The position numbers and the translations under genes were made by a program. This document shows positions 49,907 through 58,482 of a DNA stretch of 64,000 bases, in pieces (within the stretch, counting starts at the first letter, position 1; each line of letters opens with the position of its first letter). The notes beneath the pieces were generated by a model. It saw only the letters and a program-made list of their open reading frames with translations. It was not told the origin of the DNA and ran no database searches. Source of the DNA: Ruminococcus sp. (lineage in GTDB: Bacteria; Bacillota; Clostridia; Oscillospirales; Ruminococcaceae); assembly GCA_017622925.1 (NCBI GenBank), contig JAGAQC010000062.1:1-64000 (forward strand), written 5' to 3'.

Positions 49907-50563
49907 ATGGCGAATCTTATTTTTGATTATGACGGAACGCTTCACCGTTCCATGCTGACGTATGCGCCCGCTTTTCGGACGACCTGCAAATGGCTTTCCG
50001 ACAACGGCTATATGCCGTATAAAGAGTATACAGACAAGGAAATAAGCTATTGGTTGGGATTTAATTCCACGGATATGTGGAGCAGCTTTCTGCCCGACGC
50101 TTCGCTCGATATACGTGAAAAGGCGCGTATAATGCTCGGCGAGGACATGGCTCGCCGTGTTGAAAACGGCGAGGGAGCGTTGTTTCCTCATACCGAAGAG
50201 GTTTTGTCGGAGCTGAAAGCGGCAGGGCATACCCTGATCTTCCTGAGCAACTGCCGCATAAAGTATATGGAGCGTCATTCGAGAGTGTTCGGACTTGACC
50301 GCTTTTTCGACTTTTTCTACTGCTGCGAGGAGTATGATTTTATTCCGAAATATCAGATATTCCGTATGTTCAGCTTGCAGCATGAGGGACAGTATATAGT
50401 TATCGGCGACCGTTTCCACGATATAGAAACGGCTGTTGAAAACGGCTTGAAGTCCATAGGCTGCGGTTACGGCTACGGAACTCCCGAGGAGCTTGCGGCG
50501 GCTGATATTATTATAAACGATATGACTGAACTCCCGAAAGCTGTTGAAAAACTGCTTATTTAA
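49907..50563 (+). CDS. HAD family phosphatase
   Basis: A 218-residue haloacid-dehalogenase-fold hydrolase. Motif I is IFDYDGTLHRS (D-x-D), motif II LIFLSNC, motif III the Lys in FIPKYQIF, and motif IV VIGDRFHDIETA. A cap of about 80 residues lies between motifs I and II. Starting directly after ribH, it is a candidate for the unassigned phosphatase that dephosphorylates the pyrimidine intermediate in riboflavin synthesis; this is inferred from position only. Confidence 0.88.
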   Translation: MANLIFDYDGTLHRSMLTYAPAFRTTCKWLSDNGYMPYKEYTDKEISYWLGFNSTDMWSSFLPDASLDIREKARIMLGEDMARRVENGEGALFPHTEEVLSELKAAGHTLIFLSNCRIKYMERHSRVFGLDRFFDFFYCCEEYDFIPKYQIFRMFSLQHEGQYIVIGDRFHDIETAVENGLKSIGCGYGYGTPEELAAADIIINDMTELPKAVEKLLI

Positions 50564-50572
50564 AATAACATT

Positions 50573-52159
50573 ATGAGAAAATACAAATTTTTAACGATTA
50601 TTGTGGCGGCTTCTCTGCCCGTTTCTCTTTGTTCGTGTTCGCTTGAAAATTTCGGATACGATTCGGAGTCGTCGGAGGTCGAGAATACTTCGGAAACGCC
50701 TGTTTATAGCTATGACACCGTGGATATAGCCGATGTAAACGAGGATATACGAAAGCTCCTTGAAGATATAAAAACGTCCGACAACGAAAAGGCTGTCCAA
50801 GACGATATTGACGTTCTTTTAAAGTATGCGGACACGGCTTCCGATGCAATGACGTACAAGTGTATCGAATCTTATCTTGACTGGGATAATTACGATTTGG
50901 AAAGCGAATATGAGGAACTCAGCGAGACCTTTTACGTTATCGGGGACGCGCTCAGCTATGCCTTTGCTAAGGGCAGCAAATCGCAGTATTCCGAGCTTTT
51001 CAAAGAGCTTACCGATGATGAAGCGGCGGAATACTACACGCAGAGGGGCATGAATCTGTCGCGTGTTGAGGGATATGCTTCGGTCGATTACAACGTGAAC
51101 GACGAAAATGTTGACAGTTATTTTGACGTTGCGTATGACGATTCACTCAGCGATGATGAAAAAAATCTTAAATGCGCTGAAATATATCTTGAAGTCCTGT
51201 CAAATATTGACCCCGAGAGTTATTACGAATACTACAATCGTGACTATACTCCCGAGGATATTCTGAAACTCTCAGACAAAGTGGACGAAAAAATCAAGCC
51301 TGTAGTATCGGAGCTTTACGACAGGTTTGAGGAAAACAAATATTCCGATGACGTATTTGATTCGCCTGTAGTTTTTGACGATCCGTTTGAGAAAATGAAG
51401 GAGTACACTTCGAGACTTTCTTCGGGTATAAAAAAGTCCGCAGACCGCCTTATAAACGAGGAGCTTTACACCATAGCCGAGGGAGATAATTGCTACACAG
51501 GCTCGTTTACTACCGATCTTCCGACGGACAATACTGCGCTGATCTATATTTATACGGACGGCTCGTATTACGATATGTCATCGGCTATTCACGAGTTCGG
51601 TCATTTTCACGCCTCTTTCAGCGACGATACGAACGCTTATCTGACGGAAACAAATCTTGACGTTGCGGAAATACAGTCTCAGGGCATGGAGCTTATGTTC
51701 ATGCAGTTTTACGATGAAATATACGGCAAGCAGTCCGAGGCTATGAAGCTGAAATTGCTGTGCGACCTTGCAGACGCCGTAGTTTCGGGATTTCAGGTCG
51801 GCGAATTTGAATACCGCGCTCTTGAAAAAGCTGAGGAACTCACGCCCGAGGAAGTATTGGAGCTGTACGATGAGGTCATGGGCGACGATGCGGAGGGCTA
51901 TCCGTTTTACTATATGACGCATATTTTTGAAGCTCCCGGCTACTATATAAGCTACGGAGTATCGGCGCTTGCGGCGTTGGATATGCTTGACGAGGTTCGC
52001 AGCGACCCTGCGGCTGCGCTTGAAAAGTACGAAAAAATAGCCGCAGTACCTGCAAATTCAAAGGACTGCGGATTCAGGGATTCATTAAAGGAATGCGGCT
52101 TCAGCGACGTTCTCACAGAAGAATATATAGACGAACTTGCGGAAGAATTATTAAAATAA
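50573..52159 (+). CDS. Zincin-like metalloprotease lipoprotein
   Basis: A 528-residue lipoprotein (cysteine in SLCSCSL after the signal). The N-terminal half is acidic and helical. A gluzincin-like active site appears at about 341-375: IHEFGHFHASF (H-E-x-x-H) followed by TNLDVAEIQSQGMELMF with the third ligand Glu. This order resembles M3/M32-like peptidases. I infer a peptidase acting outside the membrane; the substrate is unknown. No clear RBS is present, so it may depend on reinitiation from the HAD gene nine bases upstream. Confidence 0.75.
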   Translation: MRKYKFLTIIVAASLPVSLCSCSLENFGYDSESSEVENTSETPVYSYDTVDIADVNEDIRKLLEDIKTSDNEKAVQDDIDVLLKYADTASDAMTYKCIESYLDWDNYDLESEYEELSETFYVIGDALSYAFAKGSKSQYSELFKELTDDEAAEYYTQRGMNLSRVEGYASVDYNVNDENVDSYFDVAYDDSLSDDEKNLKCAEIYLEVLSNIDPESYYEYYNRDYTPEDILKLSDKVDEKIKPVVSELYDRFEENKYSDDVFDSPVVFDDPFEKMKEYTSRLSSGIKKSADRLINEELYTIAEGDNCYTGSFTTDLPTDNTALIYIYTDGSYYDMSSAIHEFGHFHASFSDDTNAYLTETNLDVAEIQSQGMELMFMQFYDEIYGKQSEAMKLKLLCDLADAVVSGFQVGEFEYRALEKAEELTPEEVLELYDEVMGDDAEGYPFYYMTHIFEAPGYYISYGVSALAALDMLDEVRSDPAAALEKYEKIAAVPANSKDCGFRDSLKECGFSDVLTEEYIDELAEELLK

Positions 52160-52168
52160 GAATATGAA

Positions 52169-52203
52169 ATAAGGACACGGGAATGCCGTGTCCTTATTTT
52201 TTT
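52169..52203. terminator. Bidirectional terminator
   Basis: ATAAGGACACGG pairs with CCGTGTCCTTAT around GAATG, with a T run after it. It closes the riboflavin-side genes and, on the minus strand, the Thr-rich protein gene. Confidence 0.88.
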
Positions 52204-53101
52204 ATGTAGCTCCAGACATGAATTTATCGTCGTAATAGATCACTTGCGGGGCAGACGGAATTTCTTCTTCTATCGGTGTGGTAGTTGTTTCGGTATCGGG
52301 AAATGCGGTTGCAGTTACCGTAGTTGTCGTTGTCGTAGTTGTTGCGAATGTCATAGTTGCGGAAGTGACGAAACTGCCTGTCAAAAATGGACTTGTTGTC
52401 ACGGTAGACAGCGGTATAGAGCCTGTTCCCATAGGAATCTGGGGATATGTTGAGATAACGGTCGTAGCGTATGTTTCAACAGGCGCTGTATCCATAACGG
52501 GCGGGTCTGTTTCCATAGGCGGCGCGCCCGTACCTCCGCCGTGATGGCTTTCGGTAGTAGACGGTAAAGCGGTCAAATGAGTAAAAGGCAGGGATACTAT
52601 AGTAGTTGCTATATGCGTTTGTACGGGCGAGGTGGGTTTGTTTTGTATTGAGGTAGTTTTAAATGTTGGGGGATCAGTTTCAGTAACGGGAGTTGTTTTC
52701 TTTGATGTGGCTGACCTTGTTTCTTCGGGAATGGTTTCCTTTGTTGTGGCAGACTTTGTTTCCTCGGGAGCGGTCGTTGTAGCCGAAGTTTTTTCGGTTC
52801 GTGCGTGTGAATGTTCGCTTTCCGGTCGGCATACCTGCGTTGTGACTGTTTCGTTTGTTTCAGGGTGAGACGGAGCTGTTGCGACTGCTTCCGTGGTAGT
52901 ATATCGGCTGCCGTAGCGGTCGGGCTTTATGTCTTGCAGAATGGTGTTGTTGTATATCATAAATCCGATAACTGCCGCCGCCGCTGTTCCCATTACGGAA
53001 GAAGCTGTCTTGATAATTAATGCGCGTCTGCGCTTTTTGGCTTTGAAATACTCATCTCTACGTTTCAGAACGCTGTCGGCAATTTCCTTATAGCTCTTCA
53101 T
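52202..53101 (-). CDS. Thr/Pro-rich single-pass membrane protein, partner of an ECF sigma factor
   Basis: A 299-residue protein with a basic cytoplasmic head of about 30 residues (EIADSVLKRRDEYFKAKKRR), one transmembrane helix (about 33-51) and a long low-complexity extracellular region rich in Thr, Pro, Ser and Glu. The latter includes repeats such as EETKSATTKETIPEETRSAT and a run of Thr near 265-275. It has no folded domain I can name. The start at 53101 overlaps the end of the sigma gene, which suggests an anti-sigma or signalling role. The DNA of the tail is prone to slippage. Confidence 0.7.
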   Translation of the reverse strand: MKSYKEIADSVLKRRDEYFKAKKRRRALIIKTASSVMGTAAAAVIGFMIYNNTILQDIKPDRYGSRYTTTEAVATAPSHPETNETVTTQVCRPESEHSHARTEKTSATTTAPEETKSATTKETIPEETRSATSKKTTPVTETDPPTFKTTSIQNKPTSPVQTHIATTIVSLPFTHLTALPSTTESHHGGGTGAPPMETDPPVMDTAPVETYATTVISTYPQIPMGTGSIPLSTVTTSPFLTGSFVTSATMTFATTTTTTTTVTATAFPDTETTTTPIEEEIPSAPQVIYYDDKFMSGAT

Positions 53102-53642
53102 AACTGAACCCTCCCTTCTCAAGTGACGCTTTGAGGGACTGTTTGGCCCTATACAAAAGGTTATTTACCTGCTTCTTGTTTTTCTTCATTATATTTGCGG
53201 TCTCGTCAATGGAAAAATCCTCAAAGAAAGTGAGGTAAAGCACCTGACGGTAATCGCTGCTGAGATTTTTCATTGCTCTGTGCAGATGCAGCCGTTGTTC
53301 CTCTTTGAGCAAGTCGGCTTCGATGTCGGATTCGTCGTATATATCGGTATATTCCTCCAACGGAATATCTGATATTCTGGAGTTTTTTCTCATACCGTCG
53401 ATAGCGGCGTTTCTGCCTATTGTGTAAAGCCATGTCTTGAAGCTGCTTTTTCCTCGGAAAGCGGGTTTTTTTACGGCAAGCTTGAAAAAGGTTTCCTCAG
53501 CGTATTCCTCAGAAAGTCCGATATTTCCGGTAATTCCGTATAAATAAAGAAGAAGTCCGTCCTTGTAATCACGTATTATTTCAACGAGACCCTCATCGTC
53601 GCCGTTTATGTATCGCTGATAACAAAGTTCTCCGTTATCCAT
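53088..53642 (-). CDS. ECF-type RNA polymerase sigma factor
   Basis: A 184-residue sigma factor. Region 2 includes YCYQRYINGDDEGL-like helices (about 5-60, LSEEYAEETFFKLAVKKPAF) and FKTWLYTIGRNAAIDGMRK. Region 4 includes LSSDYRQVLYLTFFEDFSID and ETANIMKKNKKQVNNLLYRA. The start at 53642 has AAAGGGGG. Its last 14 bases overlap the Thr-rich membrane protein gene, its probable partner. Confidence 0.92.
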   Translation of the reverse strand: MDNGELCYQRYINGDDEGLVEIIRDYKDGLLLYLYGITGNIGLSEEYAEETFFKLAVKKPAFRGKSSFKTWLYTIGRNAAIDGMRKNSRISDIPLEEYTDIYDESDIEADLLKEEQRLHLHRAMKNLSSDYRQVLYLTFFEDFSIDETANIMKKNKKQVNNLLYRAKQSLKASLEKGGFSYEEL

Positions 53643-53818
53643 AGAATCCCCCTTTCGGAAAATAATCATACTTTTATAATTAGACGTATAATGCGACAAA
53701 TTTTCTCACTTTATCTGAAATTTTATTAAAATTCGATTCTGAAGAATTATCTGCGCCGTAAAATAATGGGATTCTAATTATAGTAATTATAAATGCACTA
53801 TTTACAATTTAAGGAATT

Positions 53819-54045
53819 ATGTTCCTATTAAGGGAACGCCCTCTCTTGCAGGGCGTTCCCTCTTTCACAACAGTTTGTCAAACTGTTGTGAAATTCACCC
53901 TTTGCGGAGCGCTTAAAAGCTATGCAGGGCTTTGCCCCGCACCCCACCAGAGGCGCTGCCTCTGGACTCCGCCAAAGGGACACCGTCCCTTTGGAATCCC
54001 GATATTAGAACGCTTTAATAACAGGGAACAGCTTAAGTTGTGGAT
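53819..54045. repeat. Palindromic module array in the spacer upstream of the sigma gene
   Basis: Successive palindromes: GGGAACGCCCTCTCTTGCAG with its mirrored half (53837-53872), ACAACAGTTTGTC with its mirror (53877-53894), then GCAGGGCTTTGCCCCGC, CCAGAGGCGCTGCCTCTGG and CCAAAGGGACACCGTCCCTTTGG (the last 23 bp, named here as two halves). AAGTTGTGGATAGTGG closes the array as at 41.84 kb. Two hairpins could terminate transcription. No gene lies between 53643 and 54109. Confidence 0.65.
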
Positions 54046-54109
54046 AGTGGTAAAATAATGGGATTCTGTATGAATAAAATCGGGAACATCGAAATGCTCC
54101 CGATTATAT

Positions 54110-54610
54110 TCATGGTTCTATCTCGATCGCGTGACCTGCCGCAAGACTTGCAGGGCAGTCGATATAACGCTGATTGCTGCTTCCTCTGAATTTGATCTCC
54201 CAGTCTTTTTTTTCAAGAATGAACGGTCCGTCCACAAGGTGATCCGTAACGTCAAGAAGCTCGCCCCATGAGTTTTTCTCACGGTTATTGTAAAGCTCCT
54301 CAAAGGTAAATCCCGTGTAGGTCACGATATTCAGTCCGAGGGCTTTTATTTCTCGTCCCAGTGAGGCAAGAGCCTTAGCCTGCATAAACGGTTCTCCTCC
54401 GCTGAACGTAACGCCGTCCAACAGCGGATTTGACTTGATCTTTTCAAGAAGCTCCTCGGTATCAGCATCTTTGCCGCCGTCAGGGTCGTGAGTTTGGGGA
54501 TTATGGCAGCCCTCGCAATGATGAGGGCAGCCCTGAGTAAAGATCGTAAATCTGATTCCCGGTCCGTCAACGATAGAATCATTGGCGATACCTGATATTC
54601 TTAAAACCAT
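54110..54610 (-). CDS. nrdG: Anaerobic ribonucleotide reductase activating protein
   Basis: The radical SAM activase that creates the glycyl radical on NrdD. The 166-residue protein has GPGIRFTIFTQGCPHHCEGC with the C-x3-C-x2-C cluster motif, and GVTFSGGEPFMQ. It follows nrdD by 12 bases on the minus strand. The ATG at 54610 has only a weak purine-rich region (AAGGAAAT) upstream. Confidence 0.95.
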   Translation of the reverse strand: MVLRISGIANDSIVDGPGIRFTIFTQGCPHHCEGCHNPQTHDPDGGKDADTEELLEKIKSNPLLDGVTFSGGEPFMQAKALASLGREIKALGLNIVTYTGFTFEELYNNREKNSWGELLDVTDHLVDGPFILEKKDWEIKFRGSSNQRYIDCPASLAAGHAIEIEP

Positions 54611-54622
54611 AATATTTCCTTA

Positions 54623-56941
54623 TTATACGTTATGCTTAACTCTGTCATGCTCCTCGGCGCGCTTTCCGTCGTTGAAGCGGTCAAGAGTTCCTACAAGGTA
54701 GCCTGTGATTCGTCTGATACGGTCGAACGCCACGTTGTCCTTATGCTCGCTTCGTCCGCAGCAGGGACATACGTCGCCGATAATGCCTGTATATCCGCAG
54801 CAGGGGTCGCGGTCAACGGGGTGATTGATAGCTCCGTAGCCGATACCCGACTCCTTCATGCAGCGTACTACCTTTTCAAATGCCGAAAGGTTCTCCAGAG
54901 GGTCGCCGTCAAGCTCGATATAGCTGATGTGACCTGCGTTTGTAAGCTCGTGATAGGGAGCTTCTATCTTTATTTTTTCAAATGCGCTTATGTGGTAGTA
55001 AACGGGGACATGGAATGAATTGGTGTAGTAATCCCTGTCGGTAACGCCCTCGATAATGCCGTATTTCTTTGCGTCCATGCGGACAAAGCGTCCTGAAAGT
55101 CCCTCTGCCGGAGTTGCAAGCAGGGAGAAGTTAAGTCCTGTGCGAGCTGATTCCTCGTCAAGACGTTTTCTCATAGCCGTGATTATTTCAAGTCCAAGCT
55201 CCTGCGCTTCTTCGCTTTCGCCGTGGTGACTGCCTATGAGAGCCTTTAAAGTCTCCGCAAGTCCGATAAAGCCGACGGAAAGAGTGCCGTGTTTAAGTAT
55301 CTCGCCTACCGTATCATCGGCGGAGAGCTTATCGGAATCTATCCATATGCCCTGTCCCATGAGAAAAGGATAATTTCTTACACGCTTCTGTGCCTGTATA
55401 CGATAGCGGTGCATAAGCTGATCTATGGCAAGATCCATCATTTCGTCGAGCTTATCGAAGAAAAGTCCGACATTGTGATTCGATTTGATAGCAAGACGTG
55501 GAAGATTGATCGAAGTAAAGCTGAGGTTACCTCTGCCTGTAACGATCTCCTTGTCCTTATCGTAGTTATTGCCGATAACTCTTGTACGGCAGCCCATATA
55601 GGCTATCTCGGTATCGGGATTGCCCTCCTTGTAATACTGCAAGTTAAAGGGAGCGTCAATGAAAGAGAAGTTGGGGAAAAGTCTCTTTGCGGAAACTCTG
55701 CACGCAAGCTTGAAAAGGTCGTAGTTCGGGTCGGTGGGATTGTAGTTCACGCCGTCCTTGATCTTGAAAATATGAATGGGGAATATCGGTGTTTCGCCGT
55801 TTCCGAGACCTGCCTCCTGAGCGAGAAGAACGTTTTTTATAACCATTCTTCCCTCGGGAGAGGTGTCCGTACCGTAGTTTATCGAGCTGAACGGAGTCTG
55901 CGCGCCGGCACGGCTGTTCATTGTATTGAGGTTGTGGATAAGGGCTTCCATAGCCTGATAAGTAGCGCGGTCAGTTTCTTTTTCAGCGTTTCTGCGTGAA
56001 AAATCCTGTATTTTAAGAGCGGTATCATTATCGACATACGAAGCGAGCAGTTCAAGCTCCTTTTCACGGTAGCCGTTATCGTCGGCTAAGTTTGGTTTGA
56101 GGTCATACTTTTCAAGCATTTCCTTTTTTATGAGCTTTGAAGCTTCAATGCCGTTTTCAATGCCGCCGATAAGCTCAAGCGCTCTGCCGACGTTCTGAAT
56201 GTATTTTGCGGCATACGTTTTCTTTACGCCGTCCGCCATTGCGTAGTCAAAGGTCGGAACGCTTTGTCCGCCGTGCTGGTCGTTCTGATTGGACTGGATA
56301 GCGATACACGCAAGCGCGGAATAGCTGGAAATATCGTTAGGCTCTCTCAAAAAGCCGTGTCCTGTGGAGAAGCCGTTGGTAAAGAGCTTTTTAAGGTCTA
56401 TCTGAGTGCAGGTAGTGGTCAGAGTGTAGAAATCGAGGTCGTGGATGTGAATATCGCCGTTTCTGTGAGCCTTTGAATGCTTTGGGTCAAGAACGTACAT
56501 TCCGTAGTATTCTTTCGCCGAAACGGAGCCGTATTTGAGCATCGTACCCATTGCGGTATCTCCGTCGATATTGGCGTTTTCACGTTTTATATCGCTGTCC
56601 TTTGCGTCGCTGAAGGTCAGCTCGTTAAGAACGCACATGAGATTCGTTTTCATTTCTCTCGAACGAGTTCTCTCGTAGCGGTAAAGTATGTAAGCCTTAG
56701 CCGTTTTCGCGTGACCGTTTTCGATAAGGACTTTTTCAACGAGGTCCTGAATTTCTTCAACGGTAGGAATTTTGCCGGGGTTCTCCTTTTCATAAAGGCT
56801 GCACACCTCGGCGGCGATCTCCATAGCGGTCGTCATATCTGTGCCGCCGCAGGACTGAGCCGCCTTAAAAATAGCGTTTGCTATTTTTTCAACATTAAAT
56901 GGAACTTTTCTTCTGTCTCTTTTAATAATATGAATTATCAT
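54623..56941 (-). CDS. nrdD: Anaerobic ribonucleoside-triphosphate reductase
   Basis: The oxygen-sensitive class III ribonucleotide reductase supplying deoxynucleotides. The 772-residue protein starts with an ATP-cone (about 1-95, IIHIIKRDRRKVPFNVEKI), followed by the glycyl radical domain. The C-terminal zinc ribbon has CCGYTGIIGDVCPCCGR, and the glycyl radical site is the Gly in RRITGYLVGTLDRFN. The start at 56941 has GGAGGT; the upstream open frame crosses the promoter. A NrdR box lies in the leader. Confidence 0.96.
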   Translation of the reverse strand: MIIHIIKRDRRKVPFNVEKIANAIFKAAQSCGGTDMTTAMEIAAEVCSLYEKENPGKIPTVEEIQDLVEKVLIENGHAKTAKAYILYRYERTRSREMKTNLMCVLNELTFSDAKDSDIKRENANIDGDTAMGTMLKYGSVSAKEYYGMYVLDPKHSKAHRNGDIHIHDLDFYTLTTTCTQIDLKKLFTNGFSTGHGFLREPNDISSYSALACIAIQSNQNDQHGGQSVPTFDYAMADGVKKTYAAKYIQNVGRALELIGGIENGIEASKLIKKEMLEKYDLKPNLADDNGYREKELELLASYVDNDTALKIQDFSRRNAEKETDRATYQAMEALIHNLNTMNSRAGAQTPFSSINYGTDTSPEGRMVIKNVLLAQEAGLGNGETPIFPIHIFKIKDGVNYNPTDPNYDLFKLACRVSAKRLFPNFSFIDAPFNLQYYKEGNPDTEIAYMGCRTRVIGNNYDKDKEIVTGRGNLSFTSINLPRLAIKSNHNVGLFFDKLDEMMDLAIDQLMHRYRIQAQKRVRNYPFLMGQGIWIDSDKLSADDTVGEILKHGTLSVGFIGLAETLKALIGSHHGESEEAQELGLEIITAMRKRLDEESARTGLNFSLLATPAEGLSGRFVRMDAKKYGIIEGVTDRDYYTNSFHVPVYYHISAFEKIKIEAPYHELTNAGHISYIELDGDPLENLSAFEKVVRCMKESGIGYGAINHPVDRDPCCGYTGIIGDVCPCCGRSEHKDNVAFDRIRRITGYLVGTLDRFNDGKRAEEHDRVKHNV

Positions 56942-56956
56942 TTTATCCAACCTCCA

Positions 56957-56972
56957 ACACAATATATTGTAT
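56957..56972 (-). promoter_or_regulatory. NrdR-type operator
   Basis: ACACAATATATTGTAT matches 15 of 16 positions of the NrdR box consensus ACACwATATATwGTGT. NrdR boxes usually occur in pairs about 31 bp apart; a second, very degenerate half-match overlaps the -10 box. Placement after the transcription start fits repression of nrdDG when deoxynucleotides are ample. No nrdR gene lies in the window. Confidence 0.75.
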
Positions 56973-56994
56973 CTCCGTTTCTCTATCTTATAAT

Positions 56995-57023
56995 AGTATA
57001 ATCTAAAATCCGTCATTTGTCAA
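56995..57023 (-). promoter_or_regulatory. Promoter of nrdD-nrdG
   Basis: On the minus strand TTGACA, a 17-nt spacer and TATACT, with the NrdR box about 22 bases downstream. Confidence 0.75.
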
Positions 57024-57137
57024 TTGTATATTTTAACAGCAGATTATCCATATTTCACTATTTTTCTATGCAATAAGCACAATAAAATCATTTAAAAATA
57101 AAAAAACGGCTATATACCGTTATTTCCCAAAAGCTGT

Positions 57138-57173
57138 GAAAATAAAAAAGCCGCCACAATATATTGTGTGGCG
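57138..57173 (-). terminator. Terminator of the SGNH-like gene with a NrdR-box-like stem
   Basis: On the minus strand CGCCACACAATATATTGTGG and CGGC form a stem that is almost entirely palindromic, followed by TTTTTTATTTT. The stem core ACACAATATATTGTG is the same as a NrdR box, and nrdD lies downstream. Confidence 0.75.
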
Positions 57174-57188
57174 ACTAATAAACAGACA

Positions 57189-58034
57189 TTAAGCCGTATG
57201 AGTTAAAATATATTCGATTATCTTATCATATCCCTGCTCCGACAAAGCAAGCAGCTCGTATGACCAGTATTCTTCCTGTAGCTTTCCGTCCTCCGATTTG
57301 AGGGCGGTATTTGTGTCGATACAATAAATTCCCAGATTATCGCACATCATAAGGAGCTTGTTGTTATAATCGTTGATAATTTCGTTTGTAAGAGTATCCG
57401 AATCGTATATAACAGGCGGATATTGCATTACGTATATTTTCATATCGGGAAGAGCCGAACTGAGACTGCTTACAAGATTTGTGTACGCCGCGATCATATC
57501 GTCCGCCGAAGCCGTGCCGAGTTCGCTGCCCAGCATTATATAAAGTATCTGCGGCTTCTTATTCTTCACAATATCGTATGCCGAAAGCGAACCAAAGCTG
57601 CTTTCAAGCTTTTCCGACATTACGTTGGAAGTATTTATGCTGTTTCCGCCGAATATGCAGTCCTTACCGAAGCCCTTGTTCATGCCTGCAAGGGTAGAGT
57701 CCGTTATAAGACAGCAGTTGTCGAAATAGGTATTTTCAGCCTTTGCGGACTGCGGAACAGGGTTAGCCGCTTCTTCGGCTCCGCTGTTGGGTTCAGCCGC
57801 GTCGGACGTTTCATCGGGAGTGACCTCCGATTCCTCCGAAACAGGTTCGGCGGTGGAAATCCCGAATTCATCGTTTAAAAAATTATCGTTAAGATTAGCG
57901 GCTGACATATATAATACAAAGCAAGCGGCAAAGGACAAAATGAATATCATCATCAGCGTTCCCAAGCGAAAGCGCACTTTCGGACGCCCTTTTTTCCTGC
58001 CCTTTCCGCGCTGAACTGTTCTGTTTTTTTCCAT
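57189..58034 (-). CDS. Membrane-anchored SGNH/GDSL-like protein
   Basis: A 281-residue protein with a basic N-terminus, one transmembrane helix (about 27-47), an acidic Glu/Ser/Pro linker (about 55-95) and an SGNH-like domain. Block I reads CLITDSTLAG (Ser in place within a TDS variant of GDS), and a later segment is ILYIMLGSELGTASADDM, where the usual Asn of G-x-N-D is absent. Related domains O-acetylate or de-acetylate cell-surface glycans. The missing Asn makes activity uncertain. The start at 58034 has GGAG. Confidence 0.75.
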   Translation of the reverse strand: MEKNRTVQRGKGRKKGRPKVRFRLGTLMMIFILSFAACFVLYMSAANLNDNFLNDEFGISTAEPVSEESEVTPDETSDAAEPNSGAEEAANPVPQSAKAENTYFDNCCLITDSTLAGMNKGFGKDCIFGGNSINTSNVMSEKLESSFGSLSAYDIVKNKKPQILYIMLGSELGTASADDMIAAYTNLVSSLSSALPDMKIYVMQYPPVIYDSDTLTNEIINDYNNKLLMMCDNLGIYCIDTNTALKSEDGKLQEEYWSYELLALSEQGYDKIIEYILTHTA

Positions 58035-58065
58035 ATACACTCTCCGAAGTATTTTCTTCTATTCT

Positions 58066-58094
58066 ATTATACCCTCTTTTCGCAAAATTTGCAA
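58066..58094 (-). promoter_or_regulatory. Promoter of the SGNH-like gene
   Basis: On the minus strand TTGCAA, a 17-nt spacer and TATAAT, close upstream of the start codon. Confidence 0.7.
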
Positions 58095-58266
58095 GTGTTT
58101 TTTGCCAATTTATGAATTTTTATATTTTTTACTGTATTCATAAAGGCGATCCTTAAAAAAATGTCGTGATTTTAGGGTAAAATATCGGAAATTTACGGTA
58201 CTATTCATTTGCTTTCAGTGATAGAATAAGAGTATAGTACATGATAACTTCTTCAAAACATTCCAT

Positions 58267-58320
58267 AATACTGAAACGCCGTATCGAGGGGGAAATTCCT
58301 TGATTCGGCGTTTCGGTATT
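58267..58320 (-). terminator. Hairpin downstream of the GT-C membrane protein gene
   Basis: AATACCGAAACGCCG and CGGCGTTTCAGTATT pair over 15 bp with one mismatch around a 24-nt loop. No strong T run follows, so termination is plausible but weak. Confidence 0.5.
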
Positions 58321-58322
58321 CT

Positions 58323-58482
58323 TATAGTAACCCTACTTGAAAACCAAACAAGTTCACTGATAAAAATTCTCCATAGCTGCGTTGTCGTCGTCACCGTGCG
58401 ACAGCACGCTTTCCTCCTCCGCCTTGCTATGAAAAATTTTTATTCAGTTCCTTTTGTCTGCTTTTCAAGTAGGCTTACTATA
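58323..58482. mobile_element. MITE-like element related to family 3, with TACTTGAAAA ends
   Basis: Ends TATAGTAACCCTACTTGAAA and TTTCAAGTAGGCTTACTATA (one mismatch) flank a core with GCGTTGTCGTCGTCACCGTG and GCGACAGCACGCTTTCC, related to the core at 60.2 kb. It overlaps the 3' end of the GT-C membrane protein gene, providing its last four codons and stop. Confidence 0.75.

Noticed and set aside
53819-54058. A 79-codon open frame in the module array
   Set aside because: It is built from successive palindromes that recur elsewhere in non-coding spacers and lacks a ribosome binding site.
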